From contig NZ_OZ032161.1 of assembly GCF_964026575.1 (NCBI RefSeq), positions 1,508,721-1,572,720 of the forward strand: a stretch of DNA of 64,000 nt, given 5' to 3'. Positions 46,559-55,284 of the stretch are shown piece after piece. The notes beneath the pieces are model-generated. The model had not been told where the DNA came from, did no database searches, and worked only from the letters and a program-made list of their open reading frames with translations. A program made the translations under genes and the position numbers. How positions within the stretch are numbered: the first letter of the stretch is position 1; the number at the start of each line of letters is the position of its first letter. This DNA comes from Candidatus Tisiphia endosymbiont of Melanophora roralis. GTDB taxonomy: Bacteria; Pseudomonadota; Alphaproteobacteria; Rickettsiales; Rickettsiaceae.

Positions 46559-49500
46559 ATGACACTTGCTTTTGGTTTAGATTTTGTAGATTTGAATAAA
46601 TTAGAAGGCTTAAAAAAATTAGATGAAATTTTTCTAAATTTTCTGCGTAGCCATAGTTATTCTCTTTATGAAATTATTTTATCGTTAAGGGCTAATCCCG
46701 ATCAAGTTGATCAAAAATATTACTCAGATTTTTTATTAGAAATCTCGCCTATTTTTGATGATTTTCTAGCTAAGTTATTTGGTATTGAACAAGAAATAGC
46801 CAATCTAAGATTTAGTCATAAAGAGTTTGATGTAATTTATGAGTGTAAGAGAAAATTCATCCAGCGTATTGCAGTAAAAAAATATCCTCCTGAAAAACTA
46901 AAAGAGATTGATTTTGATAGTGTATCAATTTTTTTAGAAAAACTTTTAGGAGAGGAGTTTACCCAAGACAAGTTTGCTCGTCAAGTAATAAAATGGCAAT
47001 TAGATGATGAAAAATATGCTTTTGAGTTAGATATAGCAGCAAAATATGCTGCCTTTATGGTTTATAATAGACCTCTTGCAGGAGTAGATTTTCAAAGGAG
47101 ATTTAATGAATCTGAAAATATATTATTTTCTTTACCAAATAAAATAGATAAAAATAATTTAATAGATTTTAATAAGGTAGCTAAATATAAAAAACATGTA
47201 AGAGTAGGGTTTGATTGTTTAAATCCTATATCTAATCTAGATACAGTCTTAAATGCTACTCACTATTGTATCTACTGTCATAAACAGGGAAAAGACTCGT
47301 GTTCTAAAGGGTTATACTCGAATGATTCTGCAAATATACTACCGATTACGCCATCAAAGTCGGGCTGTCCGCTGAAGCAGAAAATCTCTGAGATGAATTA
47401 TGTAAAGTCCAAGGGATTTAATTTAGCTGCTCTTGCTATTATTGTCATTGATAATCCAATGGTAGCTGCTACCGGTCATAGGATTTGTAATGATTGTTCC
47501 AATGCTTGCATTTATCAAAAGCAAGAACCTGTAGATATTCCTCTTGTTGAATCTAATATTTTGGAAACTACTTTGCTTCTACCTTACGGGGTGGAAATAT
47601 ATTTATTACTTACCAATTGGAATCCACTTAACATTTTTGCTCTGATGCCGAAGCCTCCAACTAATTACAAAGTTTTAGTAGTGGGTCAAGGACCAGCTGG
47701 GTTTAGTTTAAGCCATTATTTATTACGAGACGGACATACTGTAGTAGCTATAGATGGCTTAAAAATCACCCCATTACCTTTTATTAACAAGCCTATTAAA
47801 TATTGGTCTGATTATAAAAAAAACTTATCAGAAAAAATACCTGAAGGTTTTGGAGGAGTAGCCGAGTATGGTATTACTGCAAGGTGGGATAAAAATAATT
47901 TAACTATATTACGTCTGATATTGGAGAGAAACAGTCATTTTAAGCTTTTTGGTGGTGTAAGTTTAGATGGTAATATAACTATGGAGCAGGTGTTTCATTT
48001 AGGATTTGACCATGTTGCCTTGTGTGTTGGAGCTGGTAAGCCTAAAATCGCCCAAATGAAAAATTTTCTTGCAAAAGGTGTAAAAACAGCCTCCGACTTT
48101 CTAATGACCTTACAATCAGGAGGAGCTTTTTTAGAACAATCTAACACTAATTTGCTTATTAGGATGCCTATTATTATCATTGGTGGGGGACTGACCTCTA
48201 TTGATGCAGCAACTGAGAGTTTAAATTATTATAAGTTACAAGTAGAAAAATTTCTAAAAAAGTATGAATTGTCAGTTGAAGAGAATGGGAAAAATCATAC
48301 AGAACAAAATTGGACAGATGAGGACAAATTAATAACCGAAGAATTTATTTCGCATGCAAAATTATTTAGGCAAGCACAAAATAAAGAATCTATAAAGAAA
48401 ATCTTAGATGAACTAGGTGGAGTAACAATTTGTTATAGAGGAAAATTAAAGGATTCTCCTGCCTACAAGTTAAATCCTGAGGAAGTTATGTATGCTATGG
48501 CTGCAGGTGTAAATTTTGCTGAAAATATGATACCTTTAGGCATTGATGTTGACCAGTATACTTACGCTGAATCAATAGAATTTGATAATTTAGGTATAAG
48601 GAAAAAATTTAAGGTAAGGACTGTACTTATGGCAATAGGTACGCATAAAGATAATAGTTATTTGGAAAATCATTCGAGTATAACAGACTTCCTAGATAAG
48701 TCAAAAATAGTTGAGGAATTTTTAGGAGAAACGAAGCCGAGCACCGCAGCGTACACAGGCGTACGTGAGGAGCACAGGCGAGTTTCGACGACAAAATTAC
48801 CAACTAGATTGACTTATGCAGGAAGTCTAACATATTTTGGTGATTGTAATCCTCAGTACTCTGGAAGTGTGGTTAAAGCCTTAGCAAGTAGTAAAGAGGG
48901 GTACAAGTTTATTGGAAAAAAACTTATCAAAAATAAACCAAGTTTTTTTGGTAATAATCTAGATTTCTTCGCTAAACTAGATTATTTGCTAACTAGCCGT
49001 ATCAAACGGATTGACATTTTATCTTATAAGATAGTAGAACTAGTAATACATTCTCCTCTCGCTGCTCAAAATTTTCAACCGGGACAATTTTTCCGTTTAC
49101 AAAATTATTCTAGTGATATTTCAAAAATTATTGAACCATTGGCTGTCACTGGAGCTTATGTTGATTCAGAAAAAGGGTTAATTCATTTGATAATTTGGCA
49201 AAATGGTAAATCAAGTAAATTATGTAGATATTTATCGCAAAATGAACTAGTAGTACTAATGGGACCTAGTGGTAAGCCAACTGAGATATTAAAGGATAGC
49301 AATGTAGTGCTTGTTGGTGGAGGAGTTGGAAATGCAGTTTTATGCTCAATAGCTAAGGCTCTTAAAAATAATAATTGTAAAATTATATATTTTGCTGGTT
49401 ATAAAAATTTACAAGATAGGTTCTATCAAGAAAGAATAGAAGAAGCAGCAGATATAGTAGTTTGGTGTTGTGAAGAAGGTATTTTATCAAAAAATAGGGC

Positions 49501-49849
49501 GGAAGATATTAGTGTTAATGGCAATTTGGTGTATGCTATAATGGGGCATTGTTACCTTTGGAAAAATTTTAGCATAGATAGGATAATAGCTGCGGGTAGT
49601 ACAGAAATGATGGAAGCTATAAGCGATATAAAAGATAATTCTTTTGGTAACAAAACTCAACTAATAGTAAGTCTTAATTCTCCTATGCAGTGTATGATGA
49701 AAGGTATTTGCGGACAATGCATTCAGGAAGTTACAGATGAAAGGAAATATATTTTTACTTGTTCCTGCCAAGATCAAGATGCAAAAATAGTTGACTTCAC
49801 AGGGTGTAAAAGTCGTTTAGAACAAAACTCTCTCCAAGAAAAAAATTAA
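46559..49849 (+). CDS. GltD/NfnB-like oxidoreductase fused to a PyrK/NfnA-like reductase
   Basis: 1096 residues in several parts. About 1-230 is a helical N-terminus of unknown role. About 235-320 has Cys motifs CIYCHKQGKDSC, GCP and ICNDCSNAC, like the 4Fe-4S region of GltD and dihydropyrimidine dehydrogenase. About 370-860 is a pyridine-nucleotide/FAD fold (VVGQGPAGFSLS, IIGGGLTSID). About 870-1090 is a ferredoxin-reductase fold ending in a 2Fe-2S motif (CMMKGICGQC...CSC). The order matches NfnB joined to NfnA. Residues around 724-744 (STAAYTGVREEH) look like a trimmed RPE. The substrate is unknown; an NAD(P)H-ferredoxin role is inferred. Confidence 0.8.
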   Translation: MTLAFGLDFVDLNKLEGLKKLDEIFLNFLRSHSYSLYEIILSLRANPDQVDQKYYSDFLLEISPIFDDFLAKLFGIEQEIANLRFSHKEFDVIYECKRKFIQRIAVKKYPPEKLKEIDFDSVSIFLEKLLGEEFTQDKFARQVIKWQLDDEKYAFELDIAAKYAAFMVYNRPLAGVDFQRRFNESENILFSLPNKIDKNNLIDFNKVAKYKKHVRVGFDCLNPISNLDTVLNATHYCIYCHKQGKDSCSKGLYSNDSANILPITPSKSGCPLKQKISEMNYVKSKGFNLAALAIIVIDNPMVAATGHRICNDCSNACIYQKQEPVDIPLVESNILETTLLLPYGVEIYLLLTNWNPLNIFALMPKPPTNYKVLVVGQGPAGFSLSHYLLRDGHTVVAIDGLKITPLPFINKPIKYWSDYKKNLSEKIPEGFGGVAEYGITARWDKNNLTILRLILERNSHFKLFGGVSLDGNITMEQVFHLGFDHVALCVGAGKPKIAQMKNFLAKGVKTASDFLMTLQSGGAFLEQSNTNLLIRMPIIIIGGGLTSIDAATESLNYYKLQVEKFLKKYELSVEENGKNHTEQNWTDEDKLITEEFISHAKLFRQAQNKESIKKILDELGGVTICYRGKLKDSPAYKLNPEEVMYAMAAGVNFAENMIPLGIDVDQYTYAESIEFDNLGIRKKFKVRTVLMAIGTHKDNSYLENHSSITDFLDKSKIVEEFLGETKPSTAAYTGVREEHRRVSTTKLPTRLTYAGSLTYFGDCNPQYSGSVVKALASSKEGYKFIGKKLIKNKPSFFGNNLDFFAKLDYLLTSRIKRIDILSYKIVELVIHSPLAAQNFQPGQFFRLQNYSSDISKIIEPLAVTGAYVDSEKGLIHLIIWQNGKSSKLCRYLSQNELVVLMGPSGKPTEILKDSNVVLVGGGVGNAVLCSIAKALKNNNCKIIYFAGYKNLQDRFYQERIEEAADIVVWCCEEGILSKNRAEDISVNGNLVYAIMGHCYLWKNFSIDRIIAAGSTEMMEAISDIKDNSFGNKTQLIVSLNSPMQCMMKGICGQCIQEVTDERKYIFTCSCQDQDAKIVDFTGCKSRLEQNSLQEKN
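48727..48795 (+). repeat. trimmed RPE remnant within the oxidoreductase gene
   Basis: The DNA CCGCAGCGTACACAGGCG and the peptide STAAYTGVREEHRRVSTTKL align with the middle of RPE-1-type elements (AAY..VRE..ST..T.K). The long terminal repeats are lost and the frame is open. The insertion lies in the nucleotide-binding region, so it must be tolerated on a surface loop if the enzyme works. Confidence 0.6.
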
Positions 49850-49850
49850 A

Positions 49851-50375
49851 ATGACAAAAATATATAGATATATAGACTTACCAATTGCTCTAATATACTC
49901 AAATGATTTGAATATATTATTGGTATCAGACGGGGATTTTTTAACAGGTTTATATTTTGTAGGGCAAAAACATATGCCAATTTTAGATAGTAGCTATCAT
50001 GAACAGCAAAATTGCAGTATATTCGATCAAACTTACCAAGAGCTAACAGAATACATAAATGGTACTAGAAAAGAATTTACCGTACCTTACCGTTTCACGG
50101 GGACTAATTTTCAGGAGAAAGTATGGTCTACCATCTCTGCCATCCCATATGCTAGAGTGATGAGTTACAAAGATATTGCAAATTTAATATTTGCTCCTAA
50201 ATCTGTACGTGTAGTAGCAAACACTGTGGCACGCAACACTTTGTCAGTTATAGTACCATGTCATAGGGTTATAGGTACTGATGGTAGACTAACTGGTTAC
50301 GCTGGAGGGCTTGAACTCAAGAAAAAACTTTTAGAATTAGAAGAAGGCTATAAGGATATGTACATTATACTTTGA
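49851..50375 (+). CDS. ogt: methylated-DNA-protein-cysteine methyltransferase
   Basis: 174 residues. Active-site IVPCHRVIG at about residues 140-148, helix-turn-helix APKSVRVVANTVARN and GYAGGLELKKKLLELE at the end. Suicide repair enzyme for O6-alkylguanine. Starts 1 bp after the stop of the oxidoreductase gene, so translation is probably coupled. Confidence 0.96.
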   Translation: MTKIYRYIDLPIALIYSNDLNILLVSDGDFLTGLYFVGQKHMPILDSSYHEQQNCSIFDQTYQELTEYINGTRKEFTVPYRFTGTNFQEKVWSTISAIPYARVMSYKDIANLIFAPKSVRVVANTVARNTLSVIVPCHRVIGTDGRLTGYAGGLELKKKLLELEEGYKDMYIIL

Positions 50376-50472
50376 CCTTTATCGATAAAAATGATAAAAT
50401 AGACCTAGAAAGGTATGAATAACCAGCTTGAACAAATATACAAAAGAATTATTTTAGATAAGTGATAATAAT

Positions 50473-51039
50473 ATGAAAATTTCAGCAAATGCTATTAGGG
50501 CTGGTAACATTATAGTGTATAATAATGATTTATGGGTTGTGAGCAAAACACCTGAACATACCAAACCTGGTAAAGGTGGGGCTTATGTGCAAGTAGAGAT
50601 GAAAAATTTAAAAACTGGTACAAAACTTAATGAGCGTTTTAATTCATCCGATTACGTTGAAAAAGCACAGCTTGAGAATAAGGATTTACAATTCCTATAT
50701 TTTGAAGATGATAATCTCGTGTTAATGGATAATGAGACATTTGAGCAGATTTTAATTAATAAGGCAATTCTTGGCGAATGTTTGCCATTTCTTGAGGATA
50801 ATATGGTACTCAAGGTACAGTTTTATGAAGAAAAAGCTTTAAATGCTGAATTACCGCAAACCGTTATTGCTGAAATTATGCAAACTGATCCTGTAATTAA
50901 AGGCTCTACGGTAACGTCTTCTTATAAACCAGCGATTTTAACCAATGGAGTAAAGGTAATGGTACCGCCTTATTTAGTTACCGGGGAGAAAATAGTTGTA
51001 AAAATTGAAGATATAAGCTTTGTTGAGAGAGCAAAGTAA
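50473..51039 (+). CDS. efp: elongation factor P
   Basis: 188 residues, the family length. [17 protein letters not shown] carries the modifiable lysine at position 34, and the C-terminus reads [22 protein letters not shown]. It relieves ribosome stalling at polyproline. The gene is followed 6 bp later by a suhB-like gene. Confidence 0.98.
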   Translation: MKISANAIRAGNIIVYNNDLWVVSKTPEHTKPGKGGAYVQVEMKNLKTGTKLNERFNSSDYVEKAQLENKDLQFLYFEDDNLVLMDNETFEQILINKAILGECLPFLEDNMVLKVQFYEEKALNAELPQTVIAEIMQTDPVIKGSTVTSSYKPAILTNGVKVMVPPYLVTGEKIVVKIEDISFVERAK

Positions 51040-51045
51040 TATCTT

Positions 51046-51804
51046 ATGCAACAACCTATAACTAACTTACTTATTACTGCATCATGTAAAGCTGTTAAGT
51101 TTTTGAAGAGAGATTTTTTAGAGCTGGAAATGCTTCAAAGATCTAATAAGGGAAACTATGATTTCTGCAATAAATCTTATATTAAAACACAAGATTTATT
51201 ACGTAATGAGTTGCAAAAATATACAAGTTCTTTATTTTTTCCAGAGGATAAGTTTGAATTAGATAACGCTTCTGAGATGGTTTTCTTAATAAATCCGCTT
51301 GATAGTTTGAGTAATTTAGAAAAAAGTATACCATTTTTTGCTGTATCTATAACGTGTTTAAAAAAGATTAATAAAATTTTAACCACGGTTTGTACTGTGA
51401 TAAACTTTCCAGCTCTTGATGAGATTTATTATGTTGAGAAGGGAAAAGGAGTATGGGTAGGAAATAATACCACTAATAATAGTGGTAGATTAAGGGTTTC
51501 TGCTTGTTCTAGTTTTGATAATTTTCTAATTTCTACTGACGATCTTAACATAAACCCAGTTTTTTTGAAAAATGCTAGGGTTTTTGGTTCTCATTGTTAT
51601 GGAATGCTATTACTTGCAGCTGGTAAGATTGATGCTGTTTATTTTTCATCATTAAATTACACTTTAAAAGCTAGCTTTAATTTAATTGTCCGAGAATCAG
51701 GTGGAGCAATAATGAATAATGACAAAATGTTTGTTGCTACTAATTATGAACTTTCCGAGAAATTTAAACATCTATTACTTGAAAAAACGTCATTGAGTAG
51801 TTAA
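51046..51804 (+). CDS. inositol monophosphatase-like protein (SuhB-like), degenerate active site
   Basis: 252 residues with the overall inositol-monophosphatase fold. The metal-binding DPLDGT motif reads NPLDSL (residues 84-89). The upstream Glu motif is FFPEDKF instead of ..GEE, and the C-terminal WDxAAG reads TLKASFN. Three metal sites thus look compromised. It could be a catalytically dead SuhB kept for a regulatory or ribosome-assembly role, or a decaying gene. The frame is complete and follows efp, as in other Rickettsia. Confidence 0.75.
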   Translation: MQQPITNLLITASCKAVKFLKRDFLELEMLQRSNKGNYDFCNKSYIKTQDLLRNELQKYTSSLFFPEDKFELDNASEMVFLINPLDSLSNLEKSIPFFAVSITCLKKINKILTTVCTVINFPALDEIYYVEKGKGVWVGNNTTNNSGRLRVSACSSFDNFLISTDDLNINPVFLKNARVFGSHCYGMLLLAAGKIDAVYFSSLNYTLKASFNLIVRESGGAIMNNDKMFVATNYELSEKFKHLLLEKTSLSS

Positions 51805-51929
51805 TTTTTGTTGCCAAAATTTTTTACTTTTATTTTTTTGTTGTATCATATACAATTTTATTAGGGATAAGTTTTTTAGGATTAAATCTTGAAATCCCTA
51901 ATATTATTCTAATAATTTAATGTTATGTT

Positions 51930-52232
51930 ATGAAAAAGTTTAGTGTTAATTGTGATTTTGGTGGACAAATGGCACCGTTTACCATATATGTAGGGCAACC
52001 TGAGCCGGGGCATCATCCCCTGCATTTTCAGGATGACTGGTTATCAAAGCAACGTGGTGGGAAAATACCAGCTGAGGTCATGGATGCGATAACTAAACTG
52101 CAAGAACTGGCTAATAAGAATAATGTTCTGCTGGAAGAATTGTGTGTGTATGCTCTTGGTTCTGCACAAGAAGAGGATGATAAATCTGAAAAAAGTGAAG
52201 AATCGGAAAGTGATAATGACGACCAAGATTAG
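51930..52232 (+). CDS. DUF2610 protein
   Basis: 100 residues: [51 protein letters not shown], then an acidic tail rich in D, E and S. This is a Rickettsiales-restricted family of unknown function. The acidic, disordered tail could mediate protein contacts. Confidence 0.85.
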   Translation: MKKFSVNCDFGGQMAPFTIYVGQPEPGHHPLHFQDDWLSKQRGGKIPAEVMDAITKLQELANKNNVLLEELCVYALGSAQEEDDKSEKSEESESDNDDQD

Positions 52233-52459
52233 TAATAATGATGTTAACGGTGAGACTGCTAGTTAACCTGAGTTCGATGTAATACCATTTCCGAAAACTA
52301 ATCATCACGTCGTCGTACTTCATGATCTCCGCTGCTCCGTTACTCATGTACGCTACGCCGCTCAACTTTGCTACTGCCTAGCTCTTCTTGAAGTTATACT
52401 ATCGTCTACCAACTCTCCATTTACGAGCAGTATATAACTTGTTATATCGAACTTCATAA
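52233..52459. other. repeat-derived gap before znuC
   Basis: Contains CACGTCGTCGTACTTCATGATC and CCATTTACGAGCAGTATA, the latter shared with 8273-8290. It appears to be a degenerate palindromic element; no gene is seen. Confidence 0.45.
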
Positions 52460-53206
52460 TTGGCACACAATAATAATTTTGATCAGGTGGTTGTGTCTAT
52501 ATCAGAAGATATTACATTAATAAAATTCAGTAATGTATCTAAACAATTTGGCAAAAAGTTACCTCTTAATAATATTAATTTTACCGTTAAAAAAGGTGAG
52601 GTTACGACTTTAATCGGTCCAAATGGTGCTGGAAAAACAACAATAGCTAGATTAATCTTGGGATTAGACAGTGCCTCATCTGGTAATATAACAATTCACC
52701 CCCATCTAAAAATTGGCTATGTACCGCAGAGACTAGATTTTGCTTCAGACTTACCAATTACAGCTGAAAATTTTTTGTATTTATTAGCCTCAAATGCTAC
52801 TCGCAATGATTGGCAAGAATGGAGTAATTTTATTGATTTTGATAATTATAAACATCATGATATTTCAGAACTTTCTGGTGGTCAATTTCAGAAGCTAATT
52901 CTAACTGCTACCTTACTCAACAATCCTGATCTAATTATTTTAGATGAACCAACTCAATCATTAGATGTTACTAGTCAGCAAGAATTTTATCGGATTATTA
53001 ATCAAATAAAAAAACGTCTAAATATTACAATTTTTATGATATCACATGACTTATTTACTGTGATGAAAAATTCTGACCAAGTTATATGTTTGAATGGACA
53101 TATATGTTGTAGCGGTAAGCCTAACGATTTAGCACAGAACCAAGACTTTCTAAACACCTTGTCATCAATTGGCTTTTATGTCCATCATCATGACCATAAA
53201 CATTAG
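52460..53206 (+). CDS. znuC: zinc ABC transporter ATPase ZnuC
   Basis: 248 residues from a TTG at 52460 (a GTG at 52493 is an alternative). Walker [14 protein letters not shown], signature [11 protein letters not shown], Walker [16 protein letters not shown]-loop ISHD. The His-rich end YVHHHDHKH fits metal-transport ATPases of the ZnuC type. Partners znuA and znuB are not in the window. The stop codon TAG is formed by the ATT duplication and the AG start of the following RPE. Confidence 0.88.
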   Translation: MAHNNNFDQVVVSISEDITLIKFSNVSKQFGKKLPLNNINFTVKKGEVTTLIGPNGAGKTTIARLILGLDSASSGNITIHPHLKIGYVPQRLDFASDLPITAENFLYLLASNATRNDWQEWSNFIDFDNYKHHDISELSGGQFQKLILTATLLNNPDLIILDEPTQSLDVTSQQEFYRIINQIKKRLNITIFMISHDLFTVMKNSDQVICLNGHICCSGKPNDLAQNQDFLNTLSSIGFYVHHHDHKH

Positions 53207-53348
53207 ACTTCTTTCGAAACTCGCTTATGCTGAGGGATTTGAAGGAGACGCGGAACGCAGAACCGCAGCGTACTCTAATGTACGTGAGGATTCGAGTACC
53301 GCATCGACGTACAAATCACCAGCAGAAGTAGAGTTTCGAAAGAAGTCT
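53205..53348 (+). repeat. RPE-1-like element directly after znuC, 144 bp
   Basis: AGACTTCTTTCGAAACTC to GAGTTTCGAAAGAAGTCT, flanked by ATT at 53202-53204 and 53349-53351. It overlaps the znuC stop codon by two bases. Confidence 0.92.
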
Positions 53349-53395
53349 ATTAGATGCTCGATGAAAATCAAGAATTGCGTTGTCGTCTTCAGGAC

Positions 53396-53716
53396 ACAAC
53401 TGTTGAAAGTTCAATAAACGTCATTGCGAGGAGACCGTAGGTCGACGAAGCAATTGTCCATATGACAAGCTTCATGGATTGCCGCGCTCACGTACGTTCG
53501 CTCGCTAATAGACGGTTTAGGGCTAACAACGCTCATCGCAATGACGTTTATTAGACTTCTTTCGAAACTCGCTTATGCTGAGGGATTTGAAGGAGACGCG
53601 GAATCTCGATCCGCAGCGTACTCTAATGTACGTGAGGAGCAGAGTACCGGTATCACGTACAAATCATCAGCAGAAGTAGAGTTTCGAAAGAAGTCTATTG
53701 AACTTTCGACAGTTGT
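53396..53716. repeat. AACTGTTGAAAGTT element holding a CATTGCGAG palindrome and an RPE
   Basis: Outer ends ACAACTGTTGAAAGTTC (53396) and inverse GAACTTTCGACAGTTGT (ending 53716). Inside is a CGTCATTGCGAG...CGCAATGACG repeat (53417-53547), then the RPE at 53553-53696. The RPE split the original arm TTTATTGAAC, leaving ATT on both sides, which gives the order of insertion. Confidence 0.8.
53553..53696 (+). repeat. RPE-1-like element nested in another repeat, 144 bp
   Basis: AGACTTCTTTCGAAACTC to GAGTTTCGAAAGAAGTCT. Flanking ATT at 53550-53552 and 53697-53699. The uninterrupted left arm of the host repeat (GTTCAATAAACG) shows that the empty site had a single ATT, so this is a true 3-bp target duplication. 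Confidence 0.93.
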
Positions 53717-53727
53717 GGAGTATTACC

Positions 53728-54453
53728 TCATGACATATTATACCCACCATTAATTGACAACGTTTCCCCAGTAATAAAACCAGCTTGCTCATCTGCTAGA
53801 TACTCTACGGCTCTAGCAATTTCTTCCGGTCTACCCAACCTTTTCATTGGCACAGCTGCTATTATTTGCTCTAGTACATTAGCTGGTATCTTTTCAACCA
53901 TTGCTGTTTTAATATACCCAGGAGCTATACAATTTACCGTTATATTTTTAGAAGCTGATTCCCTAGCTAACGCCTTAGTAAATCCTATAATTCCAGCTTT
54001 AGCAGCAGAATAATTAGTTTGCCCTATTTGTCCTGCCTGAGCATTAATCGAACTAATATTAATAATTCGTCCGTAATTTTGATTTCGCATTTGGTTAATT
54101 ACTGCACGGCACATATTAAAGCATGAGCTAAGATTAACGTTAATCACTTCTTGCCACTCTTCCTCGATCATTTTATGCATCATCGCATCCCTAGTAATAC
54201 CAGCATTATTTACCAAAACACTTACCGAACAACCAAATTCATTTTCAAGCTCCTCTATTGACCTAAAACATTCAGCATAATTTGCTGTATTCCATTGCTT
54301 AGTTTTAATAGAATAATTTTCATTAAAATCTTTAGCAGCTTGGTAATCACTATAGAAATTTGCTACAACGGTAAAGCCTCTATCCCTTAATGCTATAGCA
54401 ATAGCCTTGCCTATCCCCCTTGTTCCCCCTGTAACTACTGCTAACCTTGACAT
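53728..54453 (-). CDS. phaB: SDR-family acetoacetyl-CoA reductase-like (PhaB type)
   Basis: 241 residues. NAD(P)-binding TGGTRGIGKAI, NNAG in VLVNNAGITRDAMMHKM, catalytic Ser in ISSINAQ and YSAAK Tyr/Lys at about residues 148-152, C-terminal FITGETLSINGGYNMS. The sequence is closer to acetoacetyl-CoA reductases than to FabG (MMHKM, ISSINAQAGQIGQTNY). Polyhydroxybutyrate or a fatty-acid role cannot be separated without neighbours; no phaC is present. Confidence 0.85.
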   Translation of the reverse strand: MSRLAVVTGGTRGIGKAIAIALRDRGFTVVANFYSDYQAAKDFNENYSIKTKQWNTANYAECFRSIEELENEFGCSVSVLVNNAGITRDAMMHKMIEEEWQEVINVNLSSCFNMCRAVINQMRNQNYGRIINISSINAQAGQIGQTNYSAAKAGIIGFTKALARESASKNITVNCIAPGYIKTAMVEKIPANVLEQIIAAVPMKRLGRPEEIARAVEYLADEQAGFITGETLSINGGYNMS

Positions 54454-54458
54454 AATAT

Positions 54459-55022
54459 CTATAACTCATCTACAGCTTCAACAGATTCTACCTCGGGGAT
54501 AAAATGTTTAAGCATTGATTCAATACCATTTTTTAAAGTAATAGCCGAACTAGGACAACCTTGGCAAGCTCCACGAAGTTCTAATTTTACCACTCCATTT
54601 TCAAATCCTCGATATATTATATCACCTCCATCCATGGCAACCGAAGGACGTACACGTGTTTCAATAATTTCTACAATCTGTTGTTCGATTTCAGACATCT
54701 CGTCAGAATTATTTATGGCAGATTGACCATTTTCCCCATCAAAGACAGTAAAACCAGCAGTAAAATGATCCATAATAACCATCAAAATTTCAGGTTTTAA
54801 AACTAGCCAATCACTTTCTTCTTCTTTAGTAATAGTAATAAAATCACTACCAAAAAATACAGATTTTACGTTATTTATACTAAATAATTGAACTACTAGC
54901 CTGCTTTTACCTTTTGCCTCATCAAGATTACTAAAATGAACCGGTCCGTTAGGGCTAACAGGTATGTTAGGGAAAAATTTTATCGCATTAGGATTAGGAG
55001 TAATTTCAGTTTGAATAAACAT
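54459..55022 (-). CDS. nfuA: iron-sulfur scaffold/carrier NfuA-like
   Basis: 187 residues. N-terminal Nfu_N domain (MFIQTEITPNPNAIKF, SVFFGSDFITITK) and C-terminal NifU-like domain with MDGGDIIYRG and GACQGCPSS, whose CxxC holds a 4Fe-4S cluster between two monomers. The mitochondrial NFU1 architecture is typical for alphaproteobacteria. Supplies clusters to heme and respiratory enzymes. Five bases upstream of the reductase gene. Confidence 0.94.
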   Translation of the reverse strand: MFIQTEITPNPNAIKFFPNIPVSPNGPVHFSNLDEAKGKSRLVVQLFSINNVKSVFFGSDFITITKEEESDWLVLKPEILMVIMDHFTAGFTVFDGENGQSAINNSDEMSEIEQQIVEIIETRVRPSVAMDGGDIIYRGFENGVVKLELRGACQGCPSSAITLKNGIESMLKHFIPEVESVEAVDEL

Positions 55023-55065
55023 ATACTTTTTCCTCGATAAAAAGAATGGTCTTGATAAAAATGAA

Positions 55066-55151
55066 TGGTACCCGCGGCCAGACTTGAACTGGCAAGGGTT
55101 TGCACCCCACGGATTTTAAGTCCGTTATGTCTACCATTCCATCACGCGGGC
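55066..55151 (-). tRNA. tRNA-Leu (TAA)
   Basis: Minus strand starts GCCCGCGTGATGGAATGG and ends CCGCGGGTACCA with encoded CCA. The anticodon loop in GGACTTAAAATCC gives TAA. A long variable arm (GTGGGGTGCAAACCC) is typical of tRNA-Leu. 86 nt. Confidence 0.95.
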
Positions 55152-55284
55152 AAGGTCAGGTTATTTTAGACTCTATGAAGATTGCACAGACTAATAAAAA
55201 AAACGTTAAAAAGCAAGTATTTTTACTATAAAAACTTCATTTCTTCTTGATTTTTATCGAGTATACATTGAATTAAGGTGAATA

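Noticed and set aside
52460-53206. zinc-binding role of the His-rich tail as a separate metal sensor domain
   Set aside because: The tail is only about seven residues and ends at an RPE, so truncation is an equally good explanation.
53169-53753. two open frames with the peptide [14 protein letters not shown]
   Set aside because: They are RPE translations between genes, not independent proteins.
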